Source: Mycolicibacterium hodleri (GTDB taxonomy: Bacteria > Actinomycetota > Actinomycetes > Mycobacteriales > Mycobacteriaceae). Taken from it: 64,000 nucleotides of DNA. The stretch is from positions 186,001 through 250,000 of the forward strand of contig NZ_RCZG01000001.1 of assembly GCF_006439015.1 (NCBI RefSeq), in the 5' to 3' direction. Made by a program: the position numbers and the translations under genes. Below the pieces are notes generated by a model that had not been told where the DNA came from, made no database searches, and saw only the letters and a program-made list of their open reading frames with translations. Below, piece after piece: positions 17,229-26,115 of this stretch; position 1 is the stretch's first letter; every line of letters starts with the position of its first letter.

Positions 17229-18035
17229 TCAACCGAGGACGGGAAACCTACGCGCTGAGGCCAACTCGTCCAGCGCCTTCTGCATCACCGAACGGACGTA
17301 GGCGTCGACGACGGCGGGATCCGCGTCCACCCCGAACTGCTCGACCACGTCGATCGGTTCGAGTGTCTTGGTGACGATCTTCGTCGGCAGGGGCAGGTTC
17401 ACCGGCAGCAGCATGCTGAGGCCGAACGGAAAGCCCAGAGTGATGGGCAGGATGTCGGACCGGATCAACTTCTTCAGCCCCAACCGACGCGCCAGCCAAC
17501 CGCCCCGACTGAGATAGATCTGGTTCTCCTGCCCACCGATGGAAACCATCGGAACGATGGGCACCCCGGCAATCAGTGCGGTCTTCACGTACCCGGTGCG
17601 GCCGTTGAAGTCCACCGTATTGGCTACCGCCGTGGGCCGATAGGCGTCGTAGTCGCCGCCGGGAAACACCACGACGACACCTCCCGCACGAAGTGCCGCG
17701 GCAGCGTTGTCCCTCGTGGCCCGAATGAATCCGGTGCCCTCGAGCAGTTGCGTCTGCGGCCCCTGGAAGAGCAGGTCGTGGCTCAGGGTGAACACCGGGC
17801 GGACATAGCCGAACGTGTCGTAGAAGTCGATGGCGAACACGGGGACGTCGACCGCGATCAGTCCGCCGGAGTGGTTGGACACCACCAACGCGCCGCCGGC
17901 GGGGAAGGAGTCCAGACCCTGCACCTCGGACCGAAACCAGCCCTTGGCGATGGGCCGGACCAGCGTCATGAACCGCTTGGTCAGCACAGGGTCCCACTGC
18001 GTTACGGGGGACGACCCGGTCTCCTCGATTGTCAT
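17229..18035 (-). CDS. Lysophospholipid/diacylglycerol acyltransferase family protein
   Basis: A 268-residue acyltransferase-fold protein. It has VVSNHSGGLIAVD near residue 50 and VVVFPGGDYDAYRP near residue 125, the latter like the FPGG motif of the hemolysin/DGAT-type PlsC branch. The strict HX4D spacing is not kept; after the His the first Asp is eight residues on, so the catalytic dyad may be rearranged. GAGGAA precedes ATG 18035. It lies just downstream of a WS/DGAT gene and a lipase gene on the same strand, which points to glycerolipid or wax/triacylglycerol synthesis at the membrane. Confidence 0.85.
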   Translation of the reverse strand: MTIEETGSSPVTQWDPVLTKRFMTLVRPIAKGWFRSEVQGLDSFPAGGALVVSNHSGGLIAVDVPVFAIDFYDTFGYVRPVFTLSHDLLFQGPQTQLLEGTGFIRATRDNAAAALRAGGVVVVFPGGDYDAYRPTAVANTVDFNGRTGYVKTALIAGVPIVPMVSIGGQENQIYLSRGGWLARRLGLKKLIRSDILPITLGFPFGLSMLLPVNLPLPTKIVTKTLEPIDVVEQFGVDADPAVVDAYVRSVMQKALDELASARRFPVLG

Positions 18036-18057
18036 GTCAATTCCTCGCTGTCAAGGT

Positions 18058-19482
18058 CTAGGCCGGCGCCATTGCCGTCTCGATCACCGTGAGTTGGATG
18101 GAAAGATCTGCTACTGAACGAATCTCGATGAAGGCACGGACCATCGCCTCGGTCACTTCATGGGGATCCCGGACGGTGACGTCGTCGGCGAGTACCGAGA
18201 TGTTCAGCTGATCGGCGTAGCTCCACACGGTGATGTTGATTCCCGCGCCGGCCATCAGCGGGCCGACGGAGTAGATCTCGGTCATCGGCGCGCCGGAGAT
18301 GCTGCCGCGTTCACGAGGCCCCGGAACGTTGGAGATCGGTAGGTTGAACAGCTTGTTCTGTGCACTACTGGCAGCCATCCGGCGAAATGCGAAGGGCGCG
18401 AACGGTGGCGGGAGATACGCGGACCACCGTCCGGGTATCTCGGGGCCCAGCAATTGGTACTTCTCCTTGGCTATCCCCGAGCCGACCTTGGTGAGATGGA
18501 CCCGTTCGCCTGGGTCGTCGACGTCTACCGGCAGCGAGACGAAGATGCCGCTGAGTCGGTTGCCCGTGATGCGGTCTGGCGAGGTGTCGGTAGCCGCGGC
18601 GACCGAGGTGATGATCGGTTGGTCGGATTTTCCCTCGTAGCGAAGCCTCAGTTCGCGCAAGCCCCCGGCCGCCATGGCCAGCACCAGATCGTTGATCGTG
18701 ATGCCCAGCGCGTTCTTGGTCTCCTTGACGTCGGCCATGGCGAGGGTCGCGGTCGCGAAGGTGCGGGTGGGCGAGACCACGTGGTTGATGAAGGTCTCGG
18801 GTGGACGAAAATTTCGCGCCAGCGCGGGATTTCGGTCGCGCTCGTTGGAGCGGCGACGGATCCGCGATACGCCTCCTGCGGTGTTCTTGACCAGGCGGGG
18901 GAGTCTGGCGATCTGTCGCACGTGGTCGCGTCCGGCCTCGCGCAACATCTCACTGGTCGACGGCCGTGAGTCGGGTTGGTAGGGACGTTCGTCATCGCTA
19001 GCGAAGGGTCGTGGGTCCATCGCCTTGGCCAGCAGGTTGGAGGACGCCACTCCGTCGGCCAGCGCGTGGTGGAGCTTACAGATCACCGCGAACCGATCGT
19101 GGGCCATGCCCTCGACGAAGTGGAACTCCCACAACGGGCGGGACCGATCCAGGGGCGTGCTCGCGAGCTCTCCGATGAGCTGGTTGAGTTCCCGTCGGCC
19201 GCCCGGGCTGCGAACCCGAGCCCGCCGGACGTGAAAGTCCAGATCGACCGGCACGTTCTCGAGCCACATCGGATGGTGGAACTTGAAGGGAATGTCCACC
19301 AGTTGATAGCGGAGCGGGTCGAGGCCGGGCAGGCGCTTGCGTACGGTCCGCTCGAAGAGCTCGAAGCTGTAGTCGCCGTCGAAGCCCGCCGCGTCGACGA
19401 CTGCCACCTTGATGGTGTGCATGTGAATGTTCGGCGTCTCGCTGTACAGCATCATCGCGTCCCAGCCGGACAGCCGCTTCAT
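18058..19482 (-). CDS. Wax ester synthase / diacylglycerol O-acyltransferase (WS/DGAT)
   Basis: A 474-residue bifunctional acyltransferase of the bacterial WS/DGAT family, which esterifies acyl-CoA to diacylglycerol or fatty alcohol for storage-lipid bodies. The catalytic HHxxxDG is present as KLHHALADG at residues ~138-144. Other family landmarks are PLWEFHFVEGM, RPPETFINHVVSPTR, the VSLPVDVDDPGERV region, and NVPGPRERG near the C-terminus. It overlaps the upstream lipase gene by four bases. Mycobacterial genomes carry many paralogues, so no specific symbol is assigned. Confidence 0.95.
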   Translation of the reverse strand: MKRLSGWDAMMLYSETPNIHMHTIKVAVVDAAGFDGDYSFELFERTVRKRLPGLDPLRYQLVDIPFKFHHPMWLENVPVDLDFHVRRARVRSPGGRRELNQLIGELASTPLDRSRPLWEFHFVEGMAHDRFAVICKLHHALADGVASSNLLAKAMDPRPFASDDERPYQPDSRPSTSEMLREAGRDHVRQIARLPRLVKNTAGGVSRIRRRSNERDRNPALARNFRPPETFINHVVSPTRTFATATLAMADVKETKNALGITINDLVLAMAAGGLRELRLRYEGKSDQPIITSVAAATDTSPDRITGNRLSGIFVSLPVDVDDPGERVHLTKVGSGIAKEKYQLLGPEIPGRWSAYLPPPFAPFAFRRMAASSAQNKLFNLPISNVPGPRERGSISGAPMTEIYSVGPLMAGAGINITVWSYADQLNISVLADDVTVRDPHEVTEAMVRAFIEIRSVADLSIQLTVIETAMAPA

Positions 19483-20717
19483 CGCCGGGCGTGCCCGGCG
19501 TACTCGACCGGATGCACTGTGCGATCTCGGTGAATTGCGTTGAGGAAGAGCCCGATTGCGGTTGCCGCCGAGGCCGTGCGGGCACCGTCGGTCATGTCAA
19601 ATCCATGGTGCGCTCCGCGCAGTTCCAGGTAAGCCACGGGCTGGGTGGAGGTCGCGCGTAGCTTCTCGACGAACTCCTGAGCTTGCGCGACGGGGATCAA
19701 CCCGTCCGCGGTGCCGTGCACGACCATGAAGGGCGGTGCATCCCGGTGGACGCGAGCGATGGGGGAGGCGGCCCGATAGATATCGGGATGGCGAGTGATG
19801 CGCCGCTTGACCACGACGCTCTCGAGAAACTCGATGAACCGCTTGCGGTCGGGCGTCGACTGGTCCTCCCAGTCGTACCGGCCGTAGATGCCGACGACGG
19901 CATCTACGGAAGTGTCGGCACCAGCGGTCAATTCGGTCTCGAAGGTAGGATCGGACGGGGTGAGTCCCGCCAACGCAGCGAGGTGCCCACCGGCCGAGGT
20001 GCCTGCGATCGCCACGAAGTTGCGGTCGCCGCCGACGTGGTCGACGTTGGCTCGGGCCCACGCGATCGCAGCCTTGACGTCCTGGATGTGACGCGGCCAC
20101 GGATGGTGAGGCGCCACCCGGTACTCGACCGACAGACAGATCCAGCCGAGTTCGGCCAGGTGTGACATCAGTGCGTAGCCCTGCAGAATGCGGCCTCCAT
20201 GAATCCACGCGCCTCCCGGCACGAAGACGAGCACCGGCACTGGGCCGTCCGGAAGTTCCTTGCGTCGCCACACGTCGAGGACCTGCGTGGGCGCATCGCC
20301 GTAACGCACCCCTCGTCGGTAGAGGTGGCGACGGCGGTGCTCGGCCGCCTTCCACATCGGAGCGGTTCGCTCGGCCCTGGGCCAGTTGATGTCGAGGTCG
20401 GCGTCTGGAATGACGCCGCGCAATGCCTCTTCTGCTTGGGTGTGAGTCCGGCGACGCTCGAGTTGCCGCAGTTCGAGCGTTTCGCGCGCGAGCCGCTTGC
20501 GCCACGCGGCGGACATCATCTCCGGTGCATGGCGGTACCCGAGCGCGCCGACGGCGGCCAAGGCACCGAACGGTTCCAAGTGGCGTCCCACCAACGGGAT
20601 CGAGGCGTAGGAATCACCCGCAGCGACGACGTAGTCCATGGCCCTGGCGTGCCGAAACCACCGCACCCGCGAGCAGATGCTCGAGCGTGACTGTACGGCG
20701 TAGCGCGTCAAGTCCAT
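19479..20717 (-). CDS. Alpha/beta hydrolase (hormone-sensitive lipase-like esterase)
   Basis: A 412-residue alpha/beta hydrolase. It has the HGG-type oxyanion loop (VPGGAWIHGGR, ~165-175), the nucleophile elbow GTSAGG with Ser ~241, the acid in HGTADGLIP and the catalytic His in GAHHGFD. The first ~120 residues form an extra N-terminal helical region. It belongs to the Lip-type esterases that hydrolyse acylglycerols or esters. It is first of a three-gene unit with WS/DGAT and PlsC-like genes, so it may remodel or mobilise stored lipid. ATG 20717 is the longest start; internal ATG codons before AGDSYASIP are possible. Confidence 0.9.
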   Translation of the reverse strand: MDLTRYAVQSRSSICSRVRWFRHARAMDYVVAAGDSYASIPLVGRHLEPFGALAAVGALGYRHAPEMMSAAWRKRLARETLELRQLERRRTHTQAEEALRGVIPDADLDINWPRAERTAPMWKAAEHRRRHLYRRGVRYGDAPTQVLDVWRRKELPDGPVPVLVFVPGGAWIHGGRILQGYALMSHLAELGWICLSVEYRVAPHHPWPRHIQDVKAAIAWARANVDHVGGDRNFVAIAGTSAGGHLAALAGLTPSDPTFETELTAGADTSVDAVVGIYGRYDWEDQSTPDRKRFIEFLESVVVKRRITRHPDIYRAASPIARVHRDAPPFMVVHGTADGLIPVAQAQEFVEKLRATSTQPVAYLELRGAHHGFDMTDGARTASAATAIGLFLNAIHRDRTVHPVEYAGHARR

Positions 20718-20774
20718 GGACGCGACCTTACCTGTATAGGAACCAGCTGCTGATGGAGTTCACGAAAGCTCTAG

Positions 20775-22439
20775 CTATCCATCGGCGTGATCGGCGAGCA
20801 ATGCGTGCAGGTCCTCGCGGACGATCTTCCCCGTGGTGCCGCGGGGTAGCTCGTCGAGTACGGTGACGTCGCGAGGCACCTTGTAGTTGGCGAGGTGGTC
20901 CCGCACGTGCTGCTTGAGGACGCCGGCGTCGGCCGACGACCCGTTGCGCAACACCACGAATGCGACGAGGCGTTGGCCGTACTTCTCGTCGTCGACGCCG
21001 AGCACGGCGGCCTCGGCCACGTCGGGGTGCGTGGCGAGCGTCTTCTCCACTTCGATGGGGTAGACGTTCTCGCCGCCCGAGACGATCATCTCGTCGTCCC
21101 GGCCGATTACGAACAGCCGACCGGCGTCGTCCACGTAGCCGACATCGCCGGAGGCCATGAAGCCGTCGTGGAAGTCCTTCGTCTTCCCCGAGGTGTACCC
21201 GTCGAACTGGGTGGTGTTGTGCACGTAGATCTGGCCGGTCTCGCCGACCTCGACCTCGTGTAAGTCTGCGTCGAGGATTCGGATTTGCGTGCCCACTGCA
21301 GGTTTCCCCGCGGTATCGGGGGCGGCCCGCAGGTCCGTGGGCGTCGCCGTGGCGATCATGCCCGCCTCGGTTGCGTTGTAATTGTTGTAGATGACGTCGC
21401 CGAATTGATCCATGAAGGACGTGACGACGTCCGGCCGCATCCTCGAGCCCGATGCGCTTGCGAAGCGCAGGGTCTTGCAGCTGTACTTGTTTCGGACCTC
21501 GTCGGGAAGATCCATGATGCGATCGAACATCACCGGCACGACCGCCAGGCCGGTCGCTCGATGGCGATCAATCAGGTCCAGCGTGGCCTCCGGATCGAAC
21601 TTTCGTCGAGTGACCACCGTGCAGGCCAGCATCCCCGCGAGGGCCAACTGCCCGAACCCCCAGGCGTGGAACATCGGTGCGGCGATCACCGTCGTCTCCT
21701 CGGCGCGCCACGGTGTGCGATCCAGGATCGATTTGACGTCGGCGATCCCGCCACCAGATCGCTGCGCACCCTTCGGGGCACCGGTCGTCCCGGAGGTCAG
21801 AAGTATCAACTTGGCCGTGCGGTCGGACTTCGCCGGACGCCCTCCAGCATGGAATACGATCAGCTTCTCGACCGTCCGGTCGTGCGCGTCGGGGTCATCG
21901 GTCCAGCCGAGGATGCGCACACACGCGGGGCCGTCGGTCGCGGCGTCGTCTGTGAGCGCCTTGTCGACCGCGATCGTGAACTCGTCGTCGTAAATCACGA
22001 CGTCCACACCCTCGCGGACCACCACGTCGGCCAGGGCCGGACCCGCGAACGACGTGTTCAGCAGCAGGACGTCGGCGCCGATCTTGTTGGCAGCGACCAA
22101 GGACGAGACGAAACCGCGGTGGTTGCGGCACATGATGCCTACGACGGACGGTTCGCCGCCGGGAAGGGCTTGCAGGGCAGCCGCGAGAGCATCTGCGCGG
22201 TCCTCCAGTTGCTGCCAGGTCAGGGTGCCGATCTCGTCGATCAGGCCGAGACGGTCCGGGCACCGCGCCGCCGCCATCGCGAAGCCGGTGGTCGCCGACA
22301 TCCCCTCGCGGCGAACGGCGTCCACGATCCGCACGTATTTGTCCGGCCGCAGCGGTGCGATGAGCCCGGCCCGGGTCAGGGTCTTCAACGTCCCGAGGAG
22401 ACCGGCGACCTGGTCGACGAAACCTTTCGACGAAGCCAT
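20775..22439 (-). CDS. Acyl-CoA ligase (FadD-type)
   Basis: A 554-residue ANL-family acyl-CoA synthetase. Motifs are ILLTSGTTGAPKGAQRSGGG, YNNYNATEAGMIATATP (an NYNATE variant of A5), ASGDVGYVDDAGRLFVIGR, DDEMIVSGGENVYPIEVEKT and the catalytic Lys in PRGTTGKIVRED. The start is ATG 22439, two bases after the thiolase stop; upstream extension is shadow. It forms a two-gene operon with the thiolase. A C-terminal relic of a close paralogue lies at 46060-46345. Confidence 0.94.
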   Translation of the reverse strand: MASSKGFVDQVAGLLGTLKTLTRAGLIAPLRPDKYVRIVDAVRREGMSATTGFAMAAARCPDRLGLIDEIGTLTWQQLEDRADALAAALQALPGGEPSVVGIMCRNHRGFVSSLVAANKIGADVLLLNTSFAGPALADVVVREGVDVVIYDDEFTIAVDKALTDDAATDGPACVRILGWTDDPDAHDRTVEKLIVFHAGGRPAKSDRTAKLILLTSGTTGAPKGAQRSGGGIADVKSILDRTPWRAEETTVIAAPMFHAWGFGQLALAGMLACTVVTRRKFDPEATLDLIDRHRATGLAVVPVMFDRIMDLPDEVRNKYSCKTLRFASASGSRMRPDVVTSFMDQFGDVIYNNYNATEAGMIATATPTDLRAAPDTAGKPAVGTQIRILDADLHEVEVGETGQIYVHNTTQFDGYTSGKTKDFHDGFMASGDVGYVDDAGRLFVIGRDDEMIVSGGENVYPIEVEKTLATHPDVAEAAVLGVDDEKYGQRLVAFVVLRNGSSADAGVLKQHVRDHLANYKVPRDVTVLDELPRGTTGKIVREDLHALLADHADG

Positions 22440-22441
22440 GA

Positions 22442-23614
22442 TCAGCCGAGTCGTTCGTAGATGGTTGCGTTGGCAGTGCCGCCGCCTTCGCACATGGTTT
22501 GCAGGCCGTAGCGGGCCCCAGTGCGTTGCAGCTGATTGACCAGCGTGGTCGCCAACCGGGCTCCCGAGCACCCAAGCGGGTGACCGAGGGCGATGGCGCC
22601 GCCGACCGGATTGAGACGATCGAGGGCCGCGCCGGTGGCCGCTTGCCAGGCCAGGGGGACGGACGCGAAGGCCTCGTTCACCTCGAAGTAGTCGATGTCG
22701 TCGATGGTCAGTCCGGAGCGCTTCAACGCCAGCGCGGTGGCGGGGATCGGCCCGGTCAGCATCTTCACCGGGTCGTCGCCGGTGACCACGGCAGTGTGGA
22801 CGCGAGCGATCGGGGTGAGCCCCAGCTCGGCGGCGCGCTCGGACGTCGTGATGAGGACGGCTGCAGCGCCATCGGAGATCTGGGAGGCGTTGCCCGCGGT
22901 GATGCAGCCGTTCTCGACGAACGGCGCCCGCAGGGTGGCGAGCTTCTCGACCGTGGAGCCTCGACGGATGCCCTCGTCGGCGGAGACGACGCCGGAAGCG
23001 GTTGTGATGGCGATGATCTCTCCATTGAAGAGGCCGTCGTCCTGGGCTTTCGCGGCGAGTTCGTGGGAGCGGATCGAATACTCGTCGAGCTGGGTCCGGG
23101 ACAGGCCGTACTCGCTGGCGATCAGTTCGGCGCCGGCGCCCTGGTTGAAGCGACCGTTGAAGCCAGGCGCCGTCAGCGCCTGGTCGTAGCGGCTAACGGC
23201 CGAACCGCCCATGTCGCCGGTGCCCTCGACGGTCGACGCCCCCATCGGGACGGCCGACATCATCTCGACTCCGCCGGCGATGATGATGTCCGCCTGTCCT
23301 GAGACCACCGTGGCGGACGCGGTCGAAATGGCTTGCTGCGAAGATCCGCACTGCCGGTCGATGGTGAAGCCCGGCACGGATTCCGGCCAGCCGGCGGCGA
23401 GCACCGCCATCCTGCCGATGTTGCCCGACTGCTGGCCGACGCTGAGGACGTTGCCCCAGTGGACGTCGTCGACGAGTGCGGGATCCAGTCCCGCACTCGT
23501 GACGAGGGCGTTGAGAACCTCTGCCGAGAGGTCGACTGCATGGACACCGGCGAGGCCGCCGTTTCGCTTGCCGATCGGCGTCCGTGCTGCCGCAACGATC
23601 ACTGCGTCCCGCAT
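22442..23614 (-). CDS. Thiolase (acetyl-CoA acyltransferase)
   Basis: A 390-residue thiolase that cleaves 3-ketoacyl-CoA with CoA. The three catalytic segments are intact: the nucleophilic Cys in DRQCGSSQQAI (~residue 88), NEAFASVPLAW, GHPLGCSGAR with the active His, and CEGGGTANA with the second Cys near the end. GAAGGGG precedes ATG 23614. It is transcribed with the ligase downstream. The upstream region carries the AT-rich motif shared with other operons. Confidence 0.95.
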   Translation of the reverse strand: MRDAVIVAAARTPIGKRNGGLAGVHAVDLSAEVLNALVTSAGLDPALVDDVHWGNVLSVGQQSGNIGRMAVLAAGWPESVPGFTIDRQCGSSQQAISTASATVVSGQADIIIAGGVEMMSAVPMGASTVEGTGDMGGSAVSRYDQALTAPGFNGRFNQGAGAELIASEYGLSRTQLDEYSIRSHELAAKAQDDGLFNGEIIAITTASGVVSADEGIRRGSTVEKLATLRAPFVENGCITAGNASQISDGAAAVLITTSERAAELGLTPIARVHTAVVTGDDPVKMLTGPIPATALALKRSGLTIDDIDYFEVNEAFASVPLAWQAATGAALDRLNPVGGAIALGHPLGCSGARLATTLVNQLQRTGARYGLQTMCEGGGTANATIYERLG

Positions 23615-23638
23615 TTTCGACCCCTTCGTCGTATTCTC

Positions 23639-23674
23639 GGTATAGCTATATGTTTAGCTATTGAATCGTATAGC
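23639..23674 (-). promoter_or_regulatory. AT-rich operator/promoter candidate upstream of thiolase-fadD operon
   Basis: Read on the minus strand, 23658-23641 is GCTAAACATATAGCTATA. It includes the palindrome TATAGCTATA and matches the element at 42806-42821 in 14 of 16 bases and that at 32060 in its first eight. It lies about 25-60 bases upstream of the thiolase start, a fitting place for a regulator site or -10 box. Confidence 0.45.
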
Positions 23675-23700
23675 CAGCGCGATCCGTGATGCGACCGGGC

Positions 23701-24520
23701 CTACCCACCTAGGCCCGGCTCCCCGAGGAGCTCTTGAGTGTGTTCGCCGAGAGCTGGGGCGTGGCGCCGCACCCGGTAGTCCTGTCCGTCGACCCGTGCC
23801 GCACTGCGTACGTAGCTGAATTCACCTGCTACGGGATGGTTTCCGTCGATGAATATGCGTTGGGCGGCGATCTGCGGGTCAGAGGGGACGTCGGCCAACG
23901 ATTGGTGGGCCGGTGAGATTGGCAGGCCGGCGTCCGCGTCGAGCTGGGTCCATTCGGCGAGCGTTCGCATGGCGAAGACGTTCTGGAGGTCGGGCCGCAG
24001 CTGCGTGTCTTCGGCGCCCCAGAGGAGGTCCTCGGTGCCACCCTCATCGCCGCGGTCGACGAGGTCGGTGCGTTCGACCAGACTGCAGAAAGCAGTCCAG
24101 AAACGCTGTTCGATGCAGCCGAAGAGGATGAGTTGTCGTCCTTGGTTCGGTAGAACTGGTAGCGTGCGCCCGACAGCTCGCCCTCGAAGCGTTCAGCAGA
24201 TCCGCTTCGGTCGGTGACGCGAGAGTCGTTGCGCTGCCGTGTGACCGGTAGCCAGGCGTGACCAGCGTGGCATTGCTGGCTGCGACGTCGATGAAGGCTC
24301 CCTCGCCGGTGGTCTTGGCAGGTACCAGTGCTGCACAGGCGTGCATGGCGGCATGCATCCCGCCGGCCGCCGTGGCCTCGCCACCCATCCCCGGACCGTC
24401 GACACTGACCGGTCGTGGGTGCCTCGTAGCCATATTCGGTGTGCTGGACCCTTCCAGTCGCTGGCCATCGCCGTCAGGCACCAGCCAGATCCAGCGCAAC
24501 GGCATCGCCCGCGCCATGGG
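23701..24520 (-). pseudogene. CaiB/BaiF CoA-transferase pseudogene
   Basis: The C-terminal part is readable at 23701-23970 (FIDGNHPVAGEFSYVRSAAR, HTQELLGE). The middle is readable in another frame at about 24190-24400 (DGPGMGGEATAAGGMHAAMH, TGEGAFIDVAASNATLVTPG), which is typical of family III CoA-transferases. Frameshifts separate the pieces and the N-terminal ~150 residues are absent. The product cannot be functional. Confidence 0.8.
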
Positions 24521-24537
24521 CCTGCGGACGTACTGAC

Positions 24538-24568
24538 GGATTGAGGATTGACGGATTGACGGATTGAC
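24538..24568 (+). repeat. Tandem repeat of GGATTGAC (about 3.9 copies)
   Basis: GGATTGA followed by three consecutive GGATTGAC units. It lies precisely between two CoA-transferase remnants on opposite strands, suggesting slippage at a recombination junction. Confidence 0.85.
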
Positions 24569-24575
24569 CAGCTAA

Positions 24576-24801
24576 ATGGGCGGCCCGTTGTACGGTGTCA
24601 CCGTGGTCGCGTTGGAGCAGCTGGTCAGCGCACCCTTTGCGTTGCGGCACCTCGCGGATCTCGGACGAGTCGAAGATGGGTTTGACGGGGCCCGACCTGC
24701 CCGACAAGCCGGGGATTCCGATCGCCGACCTCACCGTCAGAGCTGGAATCGTCGGCGTGCCCAGCCCGGACGACCCGAATCGTATCGCCGGGATCGGCTG
24801 A
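24576..24801 (+). pseudogene. Second CaiB/BaiF CoA-transferase remnant (internally deleted)
   Basis: Starts like an intact family member at ATG 24576 (MGGPLYGVTVVALEQLVSAP, then RHLADLG). Instead of continuing into the usual ARVIKVE segment it jumps, in another frame, to MGLTGPDLPDKPGIPIADLT, which belongs ~150 residues later in the family. It is a deletion relic. It is oriented opposite to the remnant at 23701-24520. Confidence 0.7.
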
Positions 24802-24931
24802 ACGACAATGAGAACGACGAGCTGTGGTGTCGATAGCCGACGTCGTCTGAGTGACGGCCGCGGGCGAGGTCGCCCACGTCATGGAGAATCGCTCGAAGGC
24901 CAGGAAGCGTTCAACGACAAGCGACGACCAG

Positions 24932-26002
24932 TTACAGCGCCCGAATTGTTCGCAGCGTGTCAAGGTCTTCTAGAGCGGCGAGCGCCCGCGTCACGTACGG
25001 ACCAGAGACCGTACTTGGCTGCATGACCTCCGGCGTGGCCGCCCAGACCAGCAGTCCGTAGAGGCCCTGCGCACGGTAACTGGCCCATAGCGCATCAAAG
25101 TCCTGTTCGCCTCCGCCCAGAGTAGTGCGTCGGTCCAGATACTCACGGAGGAGTGCCTGTTCGTGTGCGCGGCGATCCTCGATGTCAAGGCTCATCGTTA
25201 GAAAGTACGAGAGATCCAGGGCCGCGTTACCGCGGCGGATCACCTGCCAATCGAGAAAGACAGGGTCACCATCGATCAGACCTAGATTTCCAAGGTGCGG
25301 GTCGCCGTGCAGCAGCGTTCGGGGAGCTGCCGAACTCGACGCCATCATTGCGAAGAAGGCAGACTCGAGATCGTCCGCATCGCGCACGACGGCCGGGATC
25401 GAGTCGGCCCAGTTCTCCTTGAGAATTTGAATCCCAAATTTGACGAACATCTTGGTGGTGTCCTGTGCCGAACTCTGCTGTGGTGTCTGCAACCACTTAT
25501 GTGCGTCGAGCGCTGGGTCATCCCAGAAGGGGGCGTGCCAGGTGGCCATCCCCGCGAGCACCTTCGACGCGTCGTCGACACTGATCGGGCCGCCCGGCGG
25601 GTGCCACCGAATGCCAGCTTCGACGAGGTCTTCCATGATGAGCAGAAACTGACCGTCGGTCTCGTCGACCGCGGACGCGTAGAGCGCAGGGGTCCGTGCT
25701 TCTACCTTGGGGAGCAACTCGGTGAATGCACGAACTTCGGCTTCGTAAATGCCTGCCGACGTCATCATGTCTCGAAAGTCGTTCTCGAAAGCGCTTTTCG
25801 CGAACAGGGCCTCAGGCGGGGTTGCGGCTCCATTATCGGCATAGCTTGCACGCAGGCGCATCCTCGTCGAGGTGCCCTGGGTCATGTCGACGACACTCGT
25901 CGCGACCACCTCCACGCCCGGATAGCGTTGTTGCAGCGCTTCGGTCAGCCACTCCGCGTCGATATCAGTCAGGGCGCGAGGGCACCGCACGGGACTAGGC
26001 AT
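24932..26002 (-). CDS. APH-like phosphotransferase (possible hydroxyacyl-CoA kinase)
   Basis: A 356-residue protein of the aminoglycoside-phosphotransferase/choline-kinase fold. The catalytic loop LLHGDPHLGNLGLIDG (His ~232, Asp ~234, Asn ~239) and the metal-binding Asp in FLDWQ (~251) are intact. The N-lobe shows VVDMTQGTSTRMRLR and an ALFAKSAF lysine. Related kinase domains are fused to acyl-CoA dehydrogenases in ACAD10/ACAD11, where they phosphorylate 4-hydroxyacyl-CoA before elimination. Here it sits beside a broken ACAD gene in an acyl-CoA gene cluster, so a hydroxyacyl-CoA kinase role is attractive but inferred. Antibiotic resistance is unlikely from context. Confidence 0.85.
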   Translation of the reverse strand: MPSPVRCPRALTDIDAEWLTEALQQRYPGVEVVATSVVDMTQGTSTRMRLRASYADNGAATPPEALFAKSAFENDFRDMMTSAGIYEAEVRAFTELLPKVEARTPALYASAVDETDGQFLLIMEDLVEAGIRWHPPGGPISVDDASKVLAGMATWHAPFWDDPALDAHKWLQTPQQSSAQDTTKMFVKFGIQILKENWADSIPAVVRDADDLESAFFAMMASSSAAPRTLLHGDPHLGNLGLIDGDPVFLDWQVIRRGNAALDLSYFLTMSLDIEDRRAHEQALLREYLDRRTTLGGGEQDFDALWASYRAQGLYGLLVWAATPEVMQPSTVSGPYVTRALAALEDLDTLRTIRAL

Positions 26003-26115
26003 CCATGCAATCTATACGCGTAAAGCTGCTACCGGATCCATTTTTCAACCAATTGAGTGCAGTCCGGGCGATTCCGCAAGCGTCGACTACCCAATTTTGG
26101 AGACTGACCTGGCCG

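Noticed and set aside
24932..26002. Antibiotic-resistance kinase (aminoglycoside phosphotransferase)
   Set aside because: Fold motifs fit, but the surrounding acyl-CoA genes and N-lobe features match the ACAD10/11-like or ecdysteroid-kinase-like branch better than resistance enzymes.
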